From positions 3,286,001 through 3,350,000 of the forward strand of contig NZ_OZ241968.1 in assembly GCF_965204125.1 (NCBI RefSeq): 64,000 nt of DNA, given 5' to 3'. Shown piece after piece: positions 1 through 8,821 of this stretch. The position numbers were made by a program, and so were the translations under genes. The stretch is from Poriferisodalis sp965204125 (GTDB lineage Bacteria; Actinomycetota; Acidimicrobiia; Acidimicrobiales; Poriferisodalaceae). Position 1 is the first letter of the stretch. Each line of letters opens with the position of its first letter. The notes under the pieces are model-generated. The model ran no database searches and was not told the origin of the DNA. It worked only from the letters and a program-made list of their open reading frames with translations.

Positions 1-27
1 CAGCAGTCCGAGCGCGGGTTTCGACAT
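1..27 (-). CDS. Start of an unidentified gene, cut by the window edge
   Basis: Reading the minus strand, an ATG at 27-25 opens a frame (MSKPALGLL...) that leaves the window after nine codons. A purine-rich AAAGGAAAGG ribosome binding site lies about ten bases upstream. It follows the phosphonate-binding-like gene in the same direction, so it may belong to the same transcript. The product cannot be judged from nine residues. Confidence 0.45.
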
Positions 28-54
28 GTCAGATGCCTTTCCTTTTGGGGAGAT

Positions 55-888
55 CTAGAAGATCTTGCCGACGAGATCGGCTTGCTCGACGGCAGTCATG
101 AGGTCGGTCCAACCGTCGTCGGCGGCACGCACCCATTTGGTGAGGTGCTCCATGCGCATCATCTCGGCGATGTCAGGGTCGTCGGGGTCCATTGCCACGA
201 GCAGCTCGGTGAACCGTTCGCTGGTCTCGTCGCTCAGGCCAGGACCGGACGTGAAGGCGCAATGGCAGTACGGGCGGGTGCGCCACACCTCGACGATGTC
301 GTCGGGGGCCAGCTCGTGGCGGCGCAGCAGATATCCGAGCCATGGCTCGAAGATCACCCCTGCGTCGGCTCGGCCGTCCATGACGGCCCCGAAGATCGTC
401 CGGTCGTCCACCCACATCTGCAGGTTGGAGTACTCGGTGGGGTCAAGCTCGACAAGTTCGCAATCGGACCGGATGTCGAAGCCGTCCTCGGCGAGCTGGG
501 CCGTCGGTAACAGATACAGCTCGCTGGAAATGTCCACACCCAATGCCAGGCGCCGCCCACGCAAGTCGTCGAGATCGGCGATGGCGGCATCCGGCCTAGC
601 GACGATCAGCGAGTGGACGTCCTCGTCGGTGTCTCGCATCGCCAAAGTCCGGCAGGTTCCCGGGGCCTGCAGCAGCAGCTGGGCGTGGGCCATCGGAGCG
701 TTCCACGCGATGTCGACGTGGCCGTCGAGCACCGCACCGCACAGCGCGTCGTAGGTGGAATACAGCGCGTACTCCGTTTCGAGACCGGCCTCGTTGAAGT
801 ACTTGCGGATGGCGTTCCAGATGAAGACGGCTCGCTTCGGATCGGCCGCCGTGGCACCGATCATGAGCGGTCGCGGGCGTTCGGTCAT
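55..888 (-). CDS. PhnD-like phosphate/phosphonate-binding-fold protein without a signal peptide
   Basis: A 277-residue protein of the PhnD type of substrate-binding proteins. It begins with a beta strand MIGATAADPKR and carries the typical DIAWNAPMAHAQLL and GVIFEPW segments of the type-2 binding-protein fold. Family members normally ride to the cell surface as lipoproteins and feed phosphonate ABC transporters. This one has no signal peptide or lipobox, and no permease or ATPase is visible beside it. It may therefore be a cytoplasmic sensor or a reused ligand-binding domain. The start at 888 has a good ribosome binding site (GGGGGA eight bases upstream). It lies 48 bases after katG in the same direction and could be co-transcribed. 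The ligand is unknown. Confidence 0.7.
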   Translation of the reverse strand: MTERPRPLMIGATAADPKRAVFIWNAIRKYFNEAGLETEYALYSTYDALCGAVLDGHVDIAWNAPMAHAQLLLQAPGTCRTLAMRDTDEDVHSLIVARPDAAIADLDDLRGRRLALGVDISSELYLLPTAQLAEDGFDIRSDCELVELDPTEYSNLQMWVDDRTIFGAVMDGRADAGVIFEPWLGYLLRRHELAPDDIVEVWRTRPYCHCAFTSGPGLSDETSERFTELLVAMDPDDPDIAEMMRMEHLTKWVRAADDGWTDLMTAVEQADLVGKIF

Positions 889-936
889 GGGATCATCCCC
901 CGCCGCCCAACGTAGTGCCGCGCCCGGCGGCGTGGC

Positions 937-3153
937 TCAGCTCAGATCGAACCGGTCGAGGTCCATGACCTTCGCCCATGCGGCCACGAAGTCGGCCACG
1001 AACTTGGCCTCCGCGTCGTCGCAGCCGTACACCTCGGCGATCGCCCGCAGCTGCGAGTTGGAGCCGAACACGAGGTCGACCGCGCTGGCAGTCCACTTGA
1101 GATCGCCGGAGGCACGGTCACGGCCTTCATAGGTGTGCTCGGTGTCAGACACCTGCCACTCGGTAGCCATGTCCAGCAGGTTCGCGAAGAAATCGTTGGT
1201 CAGCGCTCCGGCACGGTCGGTGAGCACGCCCAGCGACGAGCCGCCGGTGTTTGCACCGAGCACTCGCAGGCCGCCGACCAGCACCGTCATCTCCGGTGCC
1301 GTCAGCGACAGCAGGCTCGACCGGTCCACCAGCATCACTTCGGGGCGGCGCTTGTCGTCGGCCCGCCAGTAGTTGCGGAACCCGTCAGCGGAGGGCTCCA
1401 GCACGGCGAACGACTCGGCGTCGGTCTGGTCGGCCGAGGCATCGGTGCGCCCCGGCGAGAACGGAACCACAACGTCGTGGCCAGCGGTGCGGGCGGCCTG
1501 CTCGACCCCGGCGCAACCGCAGAGGACGATCAGGTCGGCCATCGACACTCGCTTGCCGTCGCTCTGGGTGTCGTTGAACGCTGCCTGGACGCCTTCGAGC
1601 GCTGTGAGCACCGCCGCCAGCTCGGCCGGATCGTTGGCTTCCCAGCCGTTCTGCGGAGCAAGCCGGACGCGTGCGCCGTTGGCGCCGCCGCGCAGGTCGC
1701 TGTCGCGGAACGTCGACGCCGAGGCCCACGCCGCCTTCACCAGCTCCGACACCGACAGGCCCGACTCGAGAATCGCAGTCTTAAGCGCTGCGATGTCGGC
1801 GTCGTCGATCAGATCGTGATCCACAGCGGGAACCGGGTCCTGCCAGATGAGCTGCTCGTCGGGAACTTCCGGACCGAGGTAGCGCGATACCGGTCCCATG
1901 TCGCGGTGGGTCAGCTTGAACCACGCCCGGGCGAATGCGTCCGCGAACTCGTCGGGATTCTCGAGGAACCGCCGCGAGATCGGCTCGTAGATCGGGTCCA
2001 TCCGCAGCGACAGGTCGGTGGTGAGCATGACCGGCGCGTGGCGCTTCGACGGATCGTGCGCGTCCGGCACGGTGCCGGCCGCAGCGGGATCGGTCGGCAC
2101 CCACTGGTGAGCGCCGGCGGGGCTCTGGGACAGCTCCCACTCGTAACCGAACAGGACCTCGAAGAACGAGTTGTCCCACGTCACCGGTGTGGGCGTCCAG
2201 ATGCCTTCGAGGCCGCTGGTGATCGCATCGCCCGCCTTGCCGCTGCCAAACGTGCTCGTCCAGCCCAGGCCCTGCTCCTCCAAGGCAGCGCCTTCGGGCT
2301 CCGGACCGACATGAGCGTCGCCGTCGGCGGCGCCGTGGGTCTTGCCGAACGTATGGCCGCCGGCGATGAGCGCAACGGTTTCCTCGTCGTTCATGGCCAT
2401 GCGGGCGAACGTCTCGCGGATGTCCCGGGCAGCGGCCAGCGGATCGGGCGTGCCGTTCGGCCCCTCGGGATTCACGTAGATGAGGCCCATCTGCACGGCG
2501 CCGAGCGGGTTCGCCAGATCCCGGTCGCCGCTGTAGCGCTCGTCGTCGAGCCACACGTTCTCGGGACCCCAGTAGATGTCCTCCTCGGGCTCCCACACGT
2601 CCTCGCGGCCACCGCCGAAGCCGAAGGTCTCGAAGCCCATCGACTCCAGCGCCACGTTGCCAGCCAGGATCATCAGGTCGGCCCAGGAAATCTTGCGCCC
2701 GTACTTCTGCTTGACCGGCCACAGCAGCCGGCGGGCCTTGTCGAGGTTGGCGTTGTCGGGCCAGCTGTTGAGCGGTGCGAAGCGGTGCGTGCCCGAGCCG
2801 CCGCCTCCCCGGCCGTCGTGGATGCGGTAGGTGCCGGCGCTGTGCCATGCCATGCGGATGATGAGCGGCCCGTAGTGGCCGAAGTCGGCCGGCCACCAGT
2901 CCTGCGAGTTAGTCATGACCTCGGCGAGGTCGGCCTTGACGGCGGCGAGGTCGAGGCTCTCGAACTCGGCGGCGTAGTCGTACTGCTCGTCGGTGGGGTC
3001 GATCAGCGGTGAGTTCTTGCCCAAGGGTCGCAGGTTCAGCTGCTCGGGCCACCACTGCTGGTTGGCGAGTGAGCCCATGTTTGCCTGGTCGTGCAGCACT
3101 GGGCATCTGCCCGCGGCGGGTGTCGCTGCGTCGGTGGTGCTGGTGTCAGTCAT
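937..3153 (-). CDS. katG: Catalase-peroxidase KatG
   Basis: A 738-residue bifunctional haem catalase-peroxidase that destroys hydrogen peroxide, full length for the family. The distal triad is visible as Arg100, Trp103 and His104 in RMAWHSAGTYR. The Trp-Tyr-Met crosslink that gives catalase activity is supported by Trp103, the Tyr in LIYVNPEGP and the Met in RMAMND. GGHTFGKTHG supplies the proximal haem-ligand region. The C-terminal half is the usual non-catalytic duplicate of the peroxidase fold. It lies 51 bases downstream of furA in the same direction, the standard furA-katG arrangement of actinobacteria, so it is probably induced by peroxide through FurA. Confidence 0.97.
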   Translation of the reverse strand: MTDTSTTDAATPAAGRCPVLHDQANMGSLANQQWWPEQLNLRPLGKNSPLIDPTDEQYDYAAEFESLDLAAVKADLAEVMTNSQDWWPADFGHYGPLIIRMAWHSAGTYRIHDGRGGGGSGTHRFAPLNSWPDNANLDKARRLLWPVKQKYGRKISWADLMILAGNVALESMGFETFGFGGGREDVWEPEEDIYWGPENVWLDDERYSGDRDLANPLGAVQMGLIYVNPEGPNGTPDPLAAARDIRETFARMAMNDEETVALIAGGHTFGKTHGAADGDAHVGPEPEGAALEEQGLGWTSTFGSGKAGDAITSGLEGIWTPTPVTWDNSFFEVLFGYEWELSQSPAGAHQWVPTDPAAAGTVPDAHDPSKRHAPVMLTTDLSLRMDPIYEPISRRFLENPDEFADAFARAWFKLTHRDMGPVSRYLGPEVPDEQLIWQDPVPAVDHDLIDDADIAALKTAILESGLSVSELVKAAWASASTFRDSDLRGGANGARVRLAPQNGWEANDPAELAAVLTALEGVQAAFNDTQSDGKRVSMADLIVLCGCAGVEQAARTAGHDVVVPFSPGRTDASADQTDAESFAVLEPSADGFRNYWRADDKRRPEVMLVDRSSLLSLTAPEMTVLVGGLRVLGANTGGSSLGVLTDRAGALTNDFFANLLDMATEWQVSDTEHTYEGRDRASGDLKWTASAVDLVFGSNSQLRAIAEVYGCDDAEAKFVADFVAAWAKVMDLDRFDLS

Positions 3154-3204
3154 TTCTGCTCCTTGCGGAATGTGGAATGGTTCGGTGGATCAAAAGTGCC
3201 GTCG

Positions 3205-3645
3205 TCATGGTGAACTCTCGGCGAGGGCGGGCACTGCTTGGCATACCGGGCAGATGCCCCAATAGATGACCTCGGCCTCGTCGATTGTGAAGCCGTGGTC
3301 TTCGGCGGCCTCCAGGCACGGCCGGTACCCCACGGCACAGTCCACGTCGACCATCCGGCCGCAGGCCCGGCACACCAGGTGATGATGGTTGTCGTCGACC
3401 CGGTCCTCGTATCGGGCCGCCGACCGTGCCGGCTGGATGCGCCGGATCAGACCCTCTTCGGTCAACATGGCCAATGCGTCGAATACTGCCTGTCTGGATA
3501 CTGACCCGATACTGGCACGCACATCGTCGACCAGATCGTCAGCAGCAGCATGAGGTCGAGCAGACACGGCATTGAGCACCGCCAACCGCTGAGCGGTCAC
3601 CTGGATCCCACGGTCCCGCAGCATCTGCACGGTGTCCTGAGACAT
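3205..3645 (-). CDS. furA: Fur-family peroxide/iron regulator FurA
   Basis: A 146-residue Fur-family metalloregulator: winged helix in the first 85 residues, then a dimerisation domain. HHHLVC is the regulatory metal-site strand, and CRACG with GICPVC provides the two CxxC pairs of the structural zinc site. Its position directly upstream of katG identifies it as FurA, known to repress furA-katG and to release the promoter on oxidation. A 19-base near-palindrome lies 18 bases upstream of the start codon and probably mediates autoregulation. A second, different Fur-family gene lies at 52964-53413. Confidence 0.93.
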   Translation of the reverse strand: MSQDTVQMLRDRGIQVTAQRLAVLNAVSARPHAAADDLVDDVRASIGSVSRQAVFDALAMLTEEGLIRRIQPARSAARYEDRVDDNHHHLVCRACGRMVDVDCAVGYRPCLEAAEDHGFTIDEAEVIYWGICPVCQAVPALAESSP

Positions 3646-3662
3646 GTGTCGACTATATCAGA

Positions 3663-3681
3663 TTCTGGACTAAGTCCAAAA
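3663..3681 (-). promoter_or_regulatory. Candidate FurA operator upstream of furA-katG
   Basis: TTCTGGACTAAGTCCAAAA contains the perfect inverted repeat TGGACT-A-AGTCCA (3666-3678), with outer TT/AA pairs that also match. It sits just upstream of the furA start. It resembles, from memory, the AT-rich FurA sites that overlap furA-katG promoters in mycobacteria. The role is inference from symmetry and position. Confidence 0.65.
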
Positions 3682-3789
3682 CCAGCACGGAACAAAAGTC
3701 GTCCAGCCGCCAGCGAGCGCGTCTTGGGTTCGCTGACCGGCGCCGCCCAGTCAACGGAAGGCGGAACCGGCGAAGCCGTATGTGCACTG

Positions 3790-4434
3790 ATGACTGGCTG
3801 CGGCTGGGACAATTGCGATGTGGCGGGTGTCATTGATGAGCTGCTGCGGCGGATCGGTGAGTTTCACCGCAGCCGTGCGGTTGTCCCCGAGTACCCGATG
3901 GTTGCCAGGGTGCTCGATGCGCTCGACGAGGCCCGCAGTCCGGCCTTGGTCGAAGCTCGCCACTTGCCCGTGCTGCGGCACCTTGACGCCGTCCAGCTCT
4001 GCGGCGACGGCGCCGTTGATGCCGTGCTCGAGGAGTTCCTCGCTCTCGCTCCAGCGTTGCCGTGGATCCAGACCGCCGGCTATCGGGGCGTGCTGAGCCA
4101 GGAGTTCCACGACAACTACGGCTACGTGCAGCTCATCGGCCCGACGTCAATCGTGGAGCACCGTTCGGTGAGGGTCGGCATCGGCGTCTGGGGACCGAAC
4201 CTGCACTACCCCAGCCACCACCATGAGGCCGAGGAGCTGTACCACGTGCTGGCCGGCGAGCCGACGTTCACCAGCGGCGACGGCGTGCCTCGAACCGCGC
4301 AGCCCGGCGACGCCGTGCATCACGCACCGTGGCAGCCGCACCAGCAGGACTTCGGCGCGACTCCGACGGTGCTGCTCTACTGCTGGACTGGCGAGGTCGT
4401 GGCCGACGCTGCACTCGTCGAGGGCGCCTGCTGA
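3790..4434 (+). CDS. dddL: DddL-type DMSP lyase (cupin)
   Basis: A cupin of the dimethylsulfoniopropionate lyase family, which cleaves DMSP to dimethyl sulfide and acrylate with a divalent metal. The first cupin motif is HYPSHHHEAEELYHVLAGE and supplies the expected His, His, Glu and catalytic Tyr. The second motif, GDAVHHAPWQPHQ, supplies the remaining His. The flanking NYGYVQLIGP and VRVGIGVWGPNL are typical of the family. The frame is open back to 3550, inside furA. The ATG at 3790 and the GTG at 3820 are the plausible starts, and neither has a strong ribosome binding site. The gene is divergent from furA and 84 bases upstream of an alcohol dehydrogenase. DddL against another DddL/DddQ-like cupin cannot be settled by eye. 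Confidence 0.75.
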   Translation: MTGCGWDNCDVAGVIDELLRRIGEFHRSRAVVPEYPMVARVLDALDEARSPALVEARHLPVLRHLDAVQLCGDGAVDAVLEEFLALAPALPWIQTAGYRGVLSQEFHDNYGYVQLIGPTSIVEHRSVRVGIGVWGPNLHYPSHHHEAEELYHVLAGEPTFTSGDGVPRTAQPGDAVHHAPWQPHQQDFGATPTVLLYCWTGEVVADAALVEGAC

Positions 4435-4518
4435 CGGCTCGCGTACGTGTCGGCGTCCGGCGCCCCGACGTGTCGGCCGGTCATTCGGGCAGGGACGGCT
4501 CCGGCAAGCTGGAGGGGC

Positions 4519-5646
4519 ATGAAGATCAGGGCGGTGGTGCTGGACGCCGTCGGCGGGCCGGTGCGGGTCGACACGTTGGATCTGGCTGAGCCGCGGGAAG
4601 GTGAGGTATTGGTCCGGATGCGGGCCTCCGGCGTATGCCATAGCGATCAGCACGTCATCACCGGCCGCCACAGCGCGGACCTGCCGTGCGTCCTCGGGCA
4701 CGAGGGCGCAGGCGAAGTGGCGGCGGTCGGATCCGGCGTCGAGAGGGTGCGCTCCGGCGATCGTGTTGCGCTCAACTGGCTGCCGAGCTGCAAGGCGTGC
4801 TTCTACTGCAGCCGTGGCCAGGAGCATCTCTGCCGTGAGGTCGTCGGCAGCCTCTGGCCGGGCTTCATGATGGATGGCAGCAGCCGGCTGTCACGCAACG
4901 GCGAGATGATCCGCCACTACTCGGGTGTCTCGACATGGGCCGAGTACATGGTCGTTGCCCAAGAGTGCTGTGTGCCGCTTCACGACGACGTGCCATTCGA
5001 GGTTGCCGCGCTCATCGGCTGCGCGGTCGCGACCGGCGTCGGGGCCGCTCGGTACCGGGGCAACGTCGCGCCGGGAGACCGTGTGGCAGTCGTGGGCGCA
5101 GGCGGTGTGGGGCTCAGCGTGATCATGGGCGCGGCGCTGGCAGGAGCCGAACGGATCATCGCCGTAGATCGGGAAGCCACCAAACGCGACTTGGCGGCCT
5201 CGCTCGGTGCCACGGACTTCGTCGAGGCGAACGAAGGGGCTGACGGGGACGCCATCGGCCATTCCATCGACCGGGTGCTCGAGTTGACGGGCGGCCGTGG
5301 CGCGGATGTCGTGTTCGAGGCCATCGGCAATTCCCGGCTCCAGCAGGAGTGGATCCGTGGCGTGCGGCCGGGCGGCGCGCTCGTCCTCGTGGGGATACCG
5401 GGCAACGACGAGATGACACCGTTCAACGCCGCGGAGCTGTCCCGCCAGAGCAAGACCGTCAGGGGCAGCTACTACGCCGAAACCGACGCCGGGCGCTCCA
5501 TTGACGATCTGTGCGACGCCTACCTCGAAGGCCGGCTTCCCGTCGATCGCCTGATTTCAGGGCGCTACCGCATCGACGACGTGCAGCACGCCATCGACGC
5601 AATGCTCAGCGGCAGCGAAGGCCGAACCGTCATCGCCTTCGACTGA
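4519..5646 (+). CDS. Zinc-dependent alcohol dehydrogenase (MDR family)
   Basis: A 375-residue medium-chain dehydrogenase that oxidises an alcohol or reduces an aldehyde with a nicotinamide cofactor. The catalytic zinc ligands are in SGVCHSDQH and LGHEGAGEV, and the structural zinc loop is SCKACFYCSRGQEHLC. The Rossmann motif is VVGAGGVGLSV. The start at 4519 is preferred over an upstream in-frame codon because GGAGGGG stands directly before it. It is close to actinobacterial NDMA-dependent alcohol dehydrogenases. Its position behind the DMSP-lyase gene suggests a role in handling a product, but the substrate is unknown. Confidence 0.85.
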   Translation: MKIRAVVLDAVGGPVRVDTLDLAEPREGEVLVRMRASGVCHSDQHVITGRHSADLPCVLGHEGAGEVAAVGSGVERVRSGDRVALNWLPSCKACFYCSRGQEHLCREVVGSLWPGFMMDGSSRLSRNGEMIRHYSGVSTWAEYMVVAQECCVPLHDDVPFEVAALIGCAVATGVGAARYRGNVAPGDRVAVVGAGGVGLSVIMGAALAGAERIIAVDREATKRDLAASLGATDFVEANEGADGDAIGHSIDRVLELTGGRGADVVFEAIGNSRLQQEWIRGVRPGGALVLVGIPGNDEMTPFNAAELSRQSKTVRGSYYAETDAGRSIDDLCDAYLEGRLPVDRLISGRYRIDDVQHAIDAMLSGSEGRTVIAFD

Positions 5647-5716
5647 TCGGCGGAGCTATCGGCTGGCTCGACGAAGGCTTCGCATTGGTGCGATCACCCG
5701 CATAGAACGCAGCGGG

Positions 5717-6631
5717 TCACACCTCGAAGCTGATCCCGGTGACCTCTTCTGACGCCTCCCACGTCTGCCGCTGCAGCCCTGGATCGCGTGAGCGGTCGCT
5801 GGATCCCACCAGCACCGGATGGCCTCGCATCTCCCACAGACCGTCAGGCCCGTAGAACTCGCCGCCCACAGCGGCAGGGTCGGTCGCGGCCCGCAGCGTG
5901 GCCAAGGCCCCTGCGGCCGCACGGTGCTGCAGCGGACGGATCAGCGGCCGCATTAGCCCGATGAACGGGAAGTGACGCAGGATCTCCGTTTCGGCCCATC
6001 CAGGATGGGCCGCCAATGCGATGGTCTCCGCCCCGGCTGCCGCCAACCGGCGCTGCAGTTCGTGAGTGAACAGCAGGTTCGCCAGCTTTGAACGACCGTA
6101 GGCGGCCGACTGGCTGCGACCTTGGGCCACCCCAAAGCGTTCGAAGTCGATCCGGGCGCGGTACCGGTGAGCGTTGCTGCTCACCGTGACGACCCGAGAG
6201 CCGGCGACGGGCAGTAGACGATCCAGCAGCAGGCCCGTCCACGCAAAGTGTCCAAGGTGGTTGGTGCCGAAGCGGATCTCGAACCCGTCGGAGGTTTGCC
6301 GCCGGGGTGTGTGAAAGACGCCGGCGTTGTTGACGAGCAGATCGATGCGTTCGAACCGATCGGCGATGGCCGCAGCCGCCTCCCGCACCGAATCGAGCGA
6401 CGCCAGGTCCGCTTCTTGCAACGCCAGTTCGGCGCCGGGATATTCGGCGCGTATGGCGTCGGCCGCTGCGGCGCCCTTGACGAGGTCGCGGACCGCCAGC
6501 ACCACCAGCGCACCGCGGCCGGCAAGCGCCCGCGCCGTCTCGAAGCCGTTCCCCGAGTTGGCCCCGGTCACTACCGCGACCCGGCCCGACTGATCGGGAA
6601 TGTCCTCAGCTGTCCACGTGTCGCCGGTCAC
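5717..6631 (-). CDS. Short-chain dehydrogenase/reductase
   Basis: A 304-residue SDR oxidoreductase. The nucleotide-binding motif TGANSGNG is near residue 23, NNAG is in the middle, and the active site is SSNAHRYR with YGRSK. It resembles the retinol-dehydrogenase/WWOX-like branch, which often acts on lipophilic alcohols or ketones. It ends four bases after the copA frame closes, on the same strand, so the two may share a transcript. Nothing links it to copper, and the substrate is unknown. Confidence 0.85.
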   Translation of the reverse strand: MTGDTWTAEDIPDQSGRVAVVTGANSGNGFETARALAGRGALVVLAVRDLVKGAAAADAIRAEYPGAELALQEADLASLDSVREAAAAIADRFERIDLLVNNAGVFHTPRRQTSDGFEIRFGTNHLGHFAWTGLLLDRLLPVAGSRVVTVSSNAHRYRARIDFERFGVAQGRSQSAAYGRSKLANLLFTHELQRRLAAAGAETIALAAHPGWAETEILRHFPFIGLMRPLIRPLQHRAAAGALATLRAATDPAAVGGEFYGPDGLWEMRGHPVLVGSSDRSRDPGLQRQTWEASEEVTGISFEV

Positions 6632-6635
6632 TCAG

Positions 6636-8783
6636 TCAGACAGTCTGGCGGCTGCCTGTGAAGCGTCGCAGACGGAGGCTGTTCGTCACGACGAACAGCG
6701 ATGACACGCCCATCGCACCGGCAGCAATCATGGGGTTCAGGATGCCGAATGCCGCTAGCGGGATCGCGGCGGCGTTGTAGGCGAAGGCCCAGAACAGGTT
6801 TCCCTTGATCGTCGACAGGGTGCGGCGTGACAGAGCGATGGCATCGGCAACGGCCCGCAGATCGCCGCTCACGACGGTGAGGTCGGACGCCTCGATGGCC
6901 ACATCGGTACCGGTGCCGACGGCAATGCCCAGATCCGCCTGGGCCAGCGCCGGGGCATCGTTGATGCCGTCCCCCACCATCGCCACTCGCTTGCCGGCGG
7001 CCTGAAGCCGCTGCACGACGGCGGCCTTGTCGTCGGGATAGACCTCGGCGATCACTGAATCGATGCCGGCCTCGGCGGCGACGGTTCGTGCAGTGCGCTC
7101 GTTGTCGCCGGTGAGCAGCGTCACCGCCAGACCCTGGTCTCGAAGCGCCGCTATGGCCTCCGCCGAGGTCGGCTTGATGCGATCGGCAACCACCAGCACG
7201 ATCTCCGCGGTGCCGTTGCGGCCAGCGAGCACAGCCGTGGCTCCGGTGGCCTCAGCGTCGGCAGCCAGCGTCGCCACGTCGGCCGGCACAGCGTCGAAGA
7301 GGCTGCGCCGACCCACCCGGATCTCGACCCCGTCGACCGTTGCGGTCACGCCCGAGCCCGGCGCAGTCTCGAACCCGTCCACCTCGGCCAGCTCGTCGAC
7401 CGAGCCCGCGATGGCTGCAGCGATCGGATGCGACGACAAGGCCTCGGCCGATGCCGCAAGCCGGTGGACCTCGTCGCGTTCGGCAGCCAGAAGTTGTCCC
7501 GACTGGACACCGGCGAGCGTCATGGCACCCTCGGTGATCGTGCCGGTCTTGTCCACCAGCACCACGTCCACTGAGCGAGTGTCCTCGAGAACCTCGCCCC
7601 CCTTGATGATCACGCCGAGCTGGGCGCCCCGGCCGGTCCCCACCATGATCCCGAGCGGCGTCGCCAGCCCGAGGGCGCACGGGCAGGCGATGATCAGCAC
7701 TGCCACCGCGGCGCTGAATGCAGCGCTGGCCTCGTTGCCCAGCAGCAACCACGCCGCCAGCGTGAGGATCCCGATGACGATGGCAATGGGCACGAACACC
7801 GCCGACACCCGGTCGGCGAGCCGCTGCACCTCTGCCCGGCTGCCTTGGGCTTCGTCAACCAAGCGGATGATCTGCGCCAGCGCCGTGTCTGCACCCACCT
7901 TGGCCGCTTCGACGACGAGCGCTCCGTTGGCGTTGATCGTGGCGCCGATCACCTCGTCGCCGGGCCCGACCTCCACCGGCACCGGCTCGCCGGTCACCAT
8001 CGACGCATCGACTGCCGAGCGTCCGTCGGTGATCACGCCGTCGGTGGCGATGCGCTCCCCCGGCCGGACCACGAACCGCATGCCGACCGCCAGATCGGCG
8101 ATCGCGATCTCACGCCCGTCCACCAGGCGGGCGGTCCGCACGCCCAGATCTGCCAGCGCCCGGATGGCGTCGCCCGAGCGGCGCTTGGCCCGCAGCTCCA
8201 GCCACTTGCCCAGCAGGATCAGCGTGACGATCACGGCGCCGGTCTCGAAGTACACGTGGCCGTCGCCGATGCCGGTGATCGACACCGTCAGCGACCACGC
8301 CAGCGCCGCAATCGACCCCATCGACACGAGCGTGTCCATGGTGGTGGCGCCGTGTCGCAGGTTGACCGCTGCGGCTCGATGGAAAGGCCAGCCCGCTCCC
8401 ACAATCACCGCGGCCGCCAGCACAGCGACCAGCCATTCCCAGCCGCCGAACTGCAACGCCGGGATCATCGAGATCAGCACCGACGGCACCGTCAGCACGG
8501 CGCCGGTGACCAGCCGGCCCAGCAGGTCGGTCTGGCGGCGCCGCTCGGCCGCCTCGCTCTCGCCTTCTTCGATGACCGCGTAGCCCAGCGCTGCGATCTC
8601 CGCCGCGACGAAGGCTTCGTCGAGCGACCCGTCGTGGGTGATCGAAGCCCGCCCGGTGGCGAAGTTCACCTGCGCCGCCGCCACGGCGTCCAGCTCGTCG
8701 AGCCGGTGCTGGATCCGGTTCGCGCACGCAGCACACGTCATCCCGTCGATGGCCAAGTCGGATCGAGCGGTTGCTGCGGTCAC
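6636..8783 (-). CDS. copA: Copper-exporting P1B-type ATPase
   Basis: A 715-residue P-type ATPase that pumps Cu(I) out of the cytoplasm. One N-terminal heavy-metal-associated domain carries GMTCAAC (Cys17, Cys20). The membrane metal site is CPCALGLATP, the phosphorylated Asp is in DKTGTITEG, HP is in SSHPIA, and the hinge is GDGINDAPAL. The P1B-1 copper signatures YN(x4)P (AYNAAAIP) and MxxSS (MGVSS) occur in the last two membrane helices, which supports copper rather than zinc or cadmium. The MerR gene upstream and the operator at 8791-8821 suggest metal induction. Confidence 0.93.
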   Translation of the reverse strand: MTAATARSDLAIDGMTCAACANRIQHRLDELDAVAAAQVNFATGRASITHDGSLDEAFVAAEIAALGYAVIEEGESEAAERRRQTDLLGRLVTGAVLTVPSVLISMIPALQFGGWEWLVAVLAAAVIVGAGWPFHRAAAVNLRHGATTMDTLVSMGSIAALAWSLTVSITGIGDGHVYFETGAVIVTLILLGKWLELRAKRRSGDAIRALADLGVRTARLVDGREIAIADLAVGMRFVVRPGERIATDGVITDGRSAVDASMVTGEPVPVEVGPGDEVIGATINANGALVVEAAKVGADTALAQIIRLVDEAQGSRAEVQRLADRVSAVFVPIAIVIGILTLAAWLLLGNEASAAFSAAVAVLIIACPCALGLATPLGIMVGTGRGAQLGVIIKGGEVLEDTRSVDVVLVDKTGTITEGAMTLAGVQSGQLLAAERDEVHRLAASAEALSSHPIAAAIAGSVDELAEVDGFETAPGSGVTATVDGVEIRVGRRSLFDAVPADVATLAADAEATGATAVLAGRNGTAEIVLVVADRIKPTSAEAIAALRDQGLAVTLLTGDNERTARTVAAEAGIDSVIAEVYPDDKAAVVQRLQAAGKRVAMVGDGINDAPALAQADLGIAVGTGTDVAIEASDLTVVSGDLRAVADAIALSRRTLSTIKGNLFWAFAYNAAAIPLAAFGILNPMIAAGAMGVSSLFVVTNSLRLRRFTGSRQTV

Positions 8784-8790
8784 ATGGCCA

Positions 8791-8821
8791 CTCTAAACAT
8801 TCCATCCAACTGGAAGGTCAA
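8791..8821 (-). promoter_or_regulatory. MerR-type promoter/operator of copA
   Basis: On the minus strand a -35 TTGACC (8821-8816) and a -10 TTTAGA (8797-8792) are 18 bases apart; shifting the -10 by one base gives the 19-base spacer typical of MerR-family promoters. Inside the spacer lies the dyad TTCCA-N6-TGGAA (8800-8815). MerR regulators activate such over-long promoters by untwisting the spacer. Confidence 0.7.

Noticed and set aside
1135..3012. Long open frame antisense to katG
   Set aside because: Its residues mirror katG codon structure in high-GC DNA; it has no homology and katG is certain.
3790..5646. Complete DMSP-to-central-metabolism pathway
   Set aside because: The adjacent dehydrogenase binds zinc and is not AcuI; no AcuK, DddA or DddC gene is visible.
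7063..8583. 506-codon frame antisense to copA, rich in Ser/Thr/Ala
   Set aside because: Composition typical of a reverse-complement shadow of a GC-rich gene.
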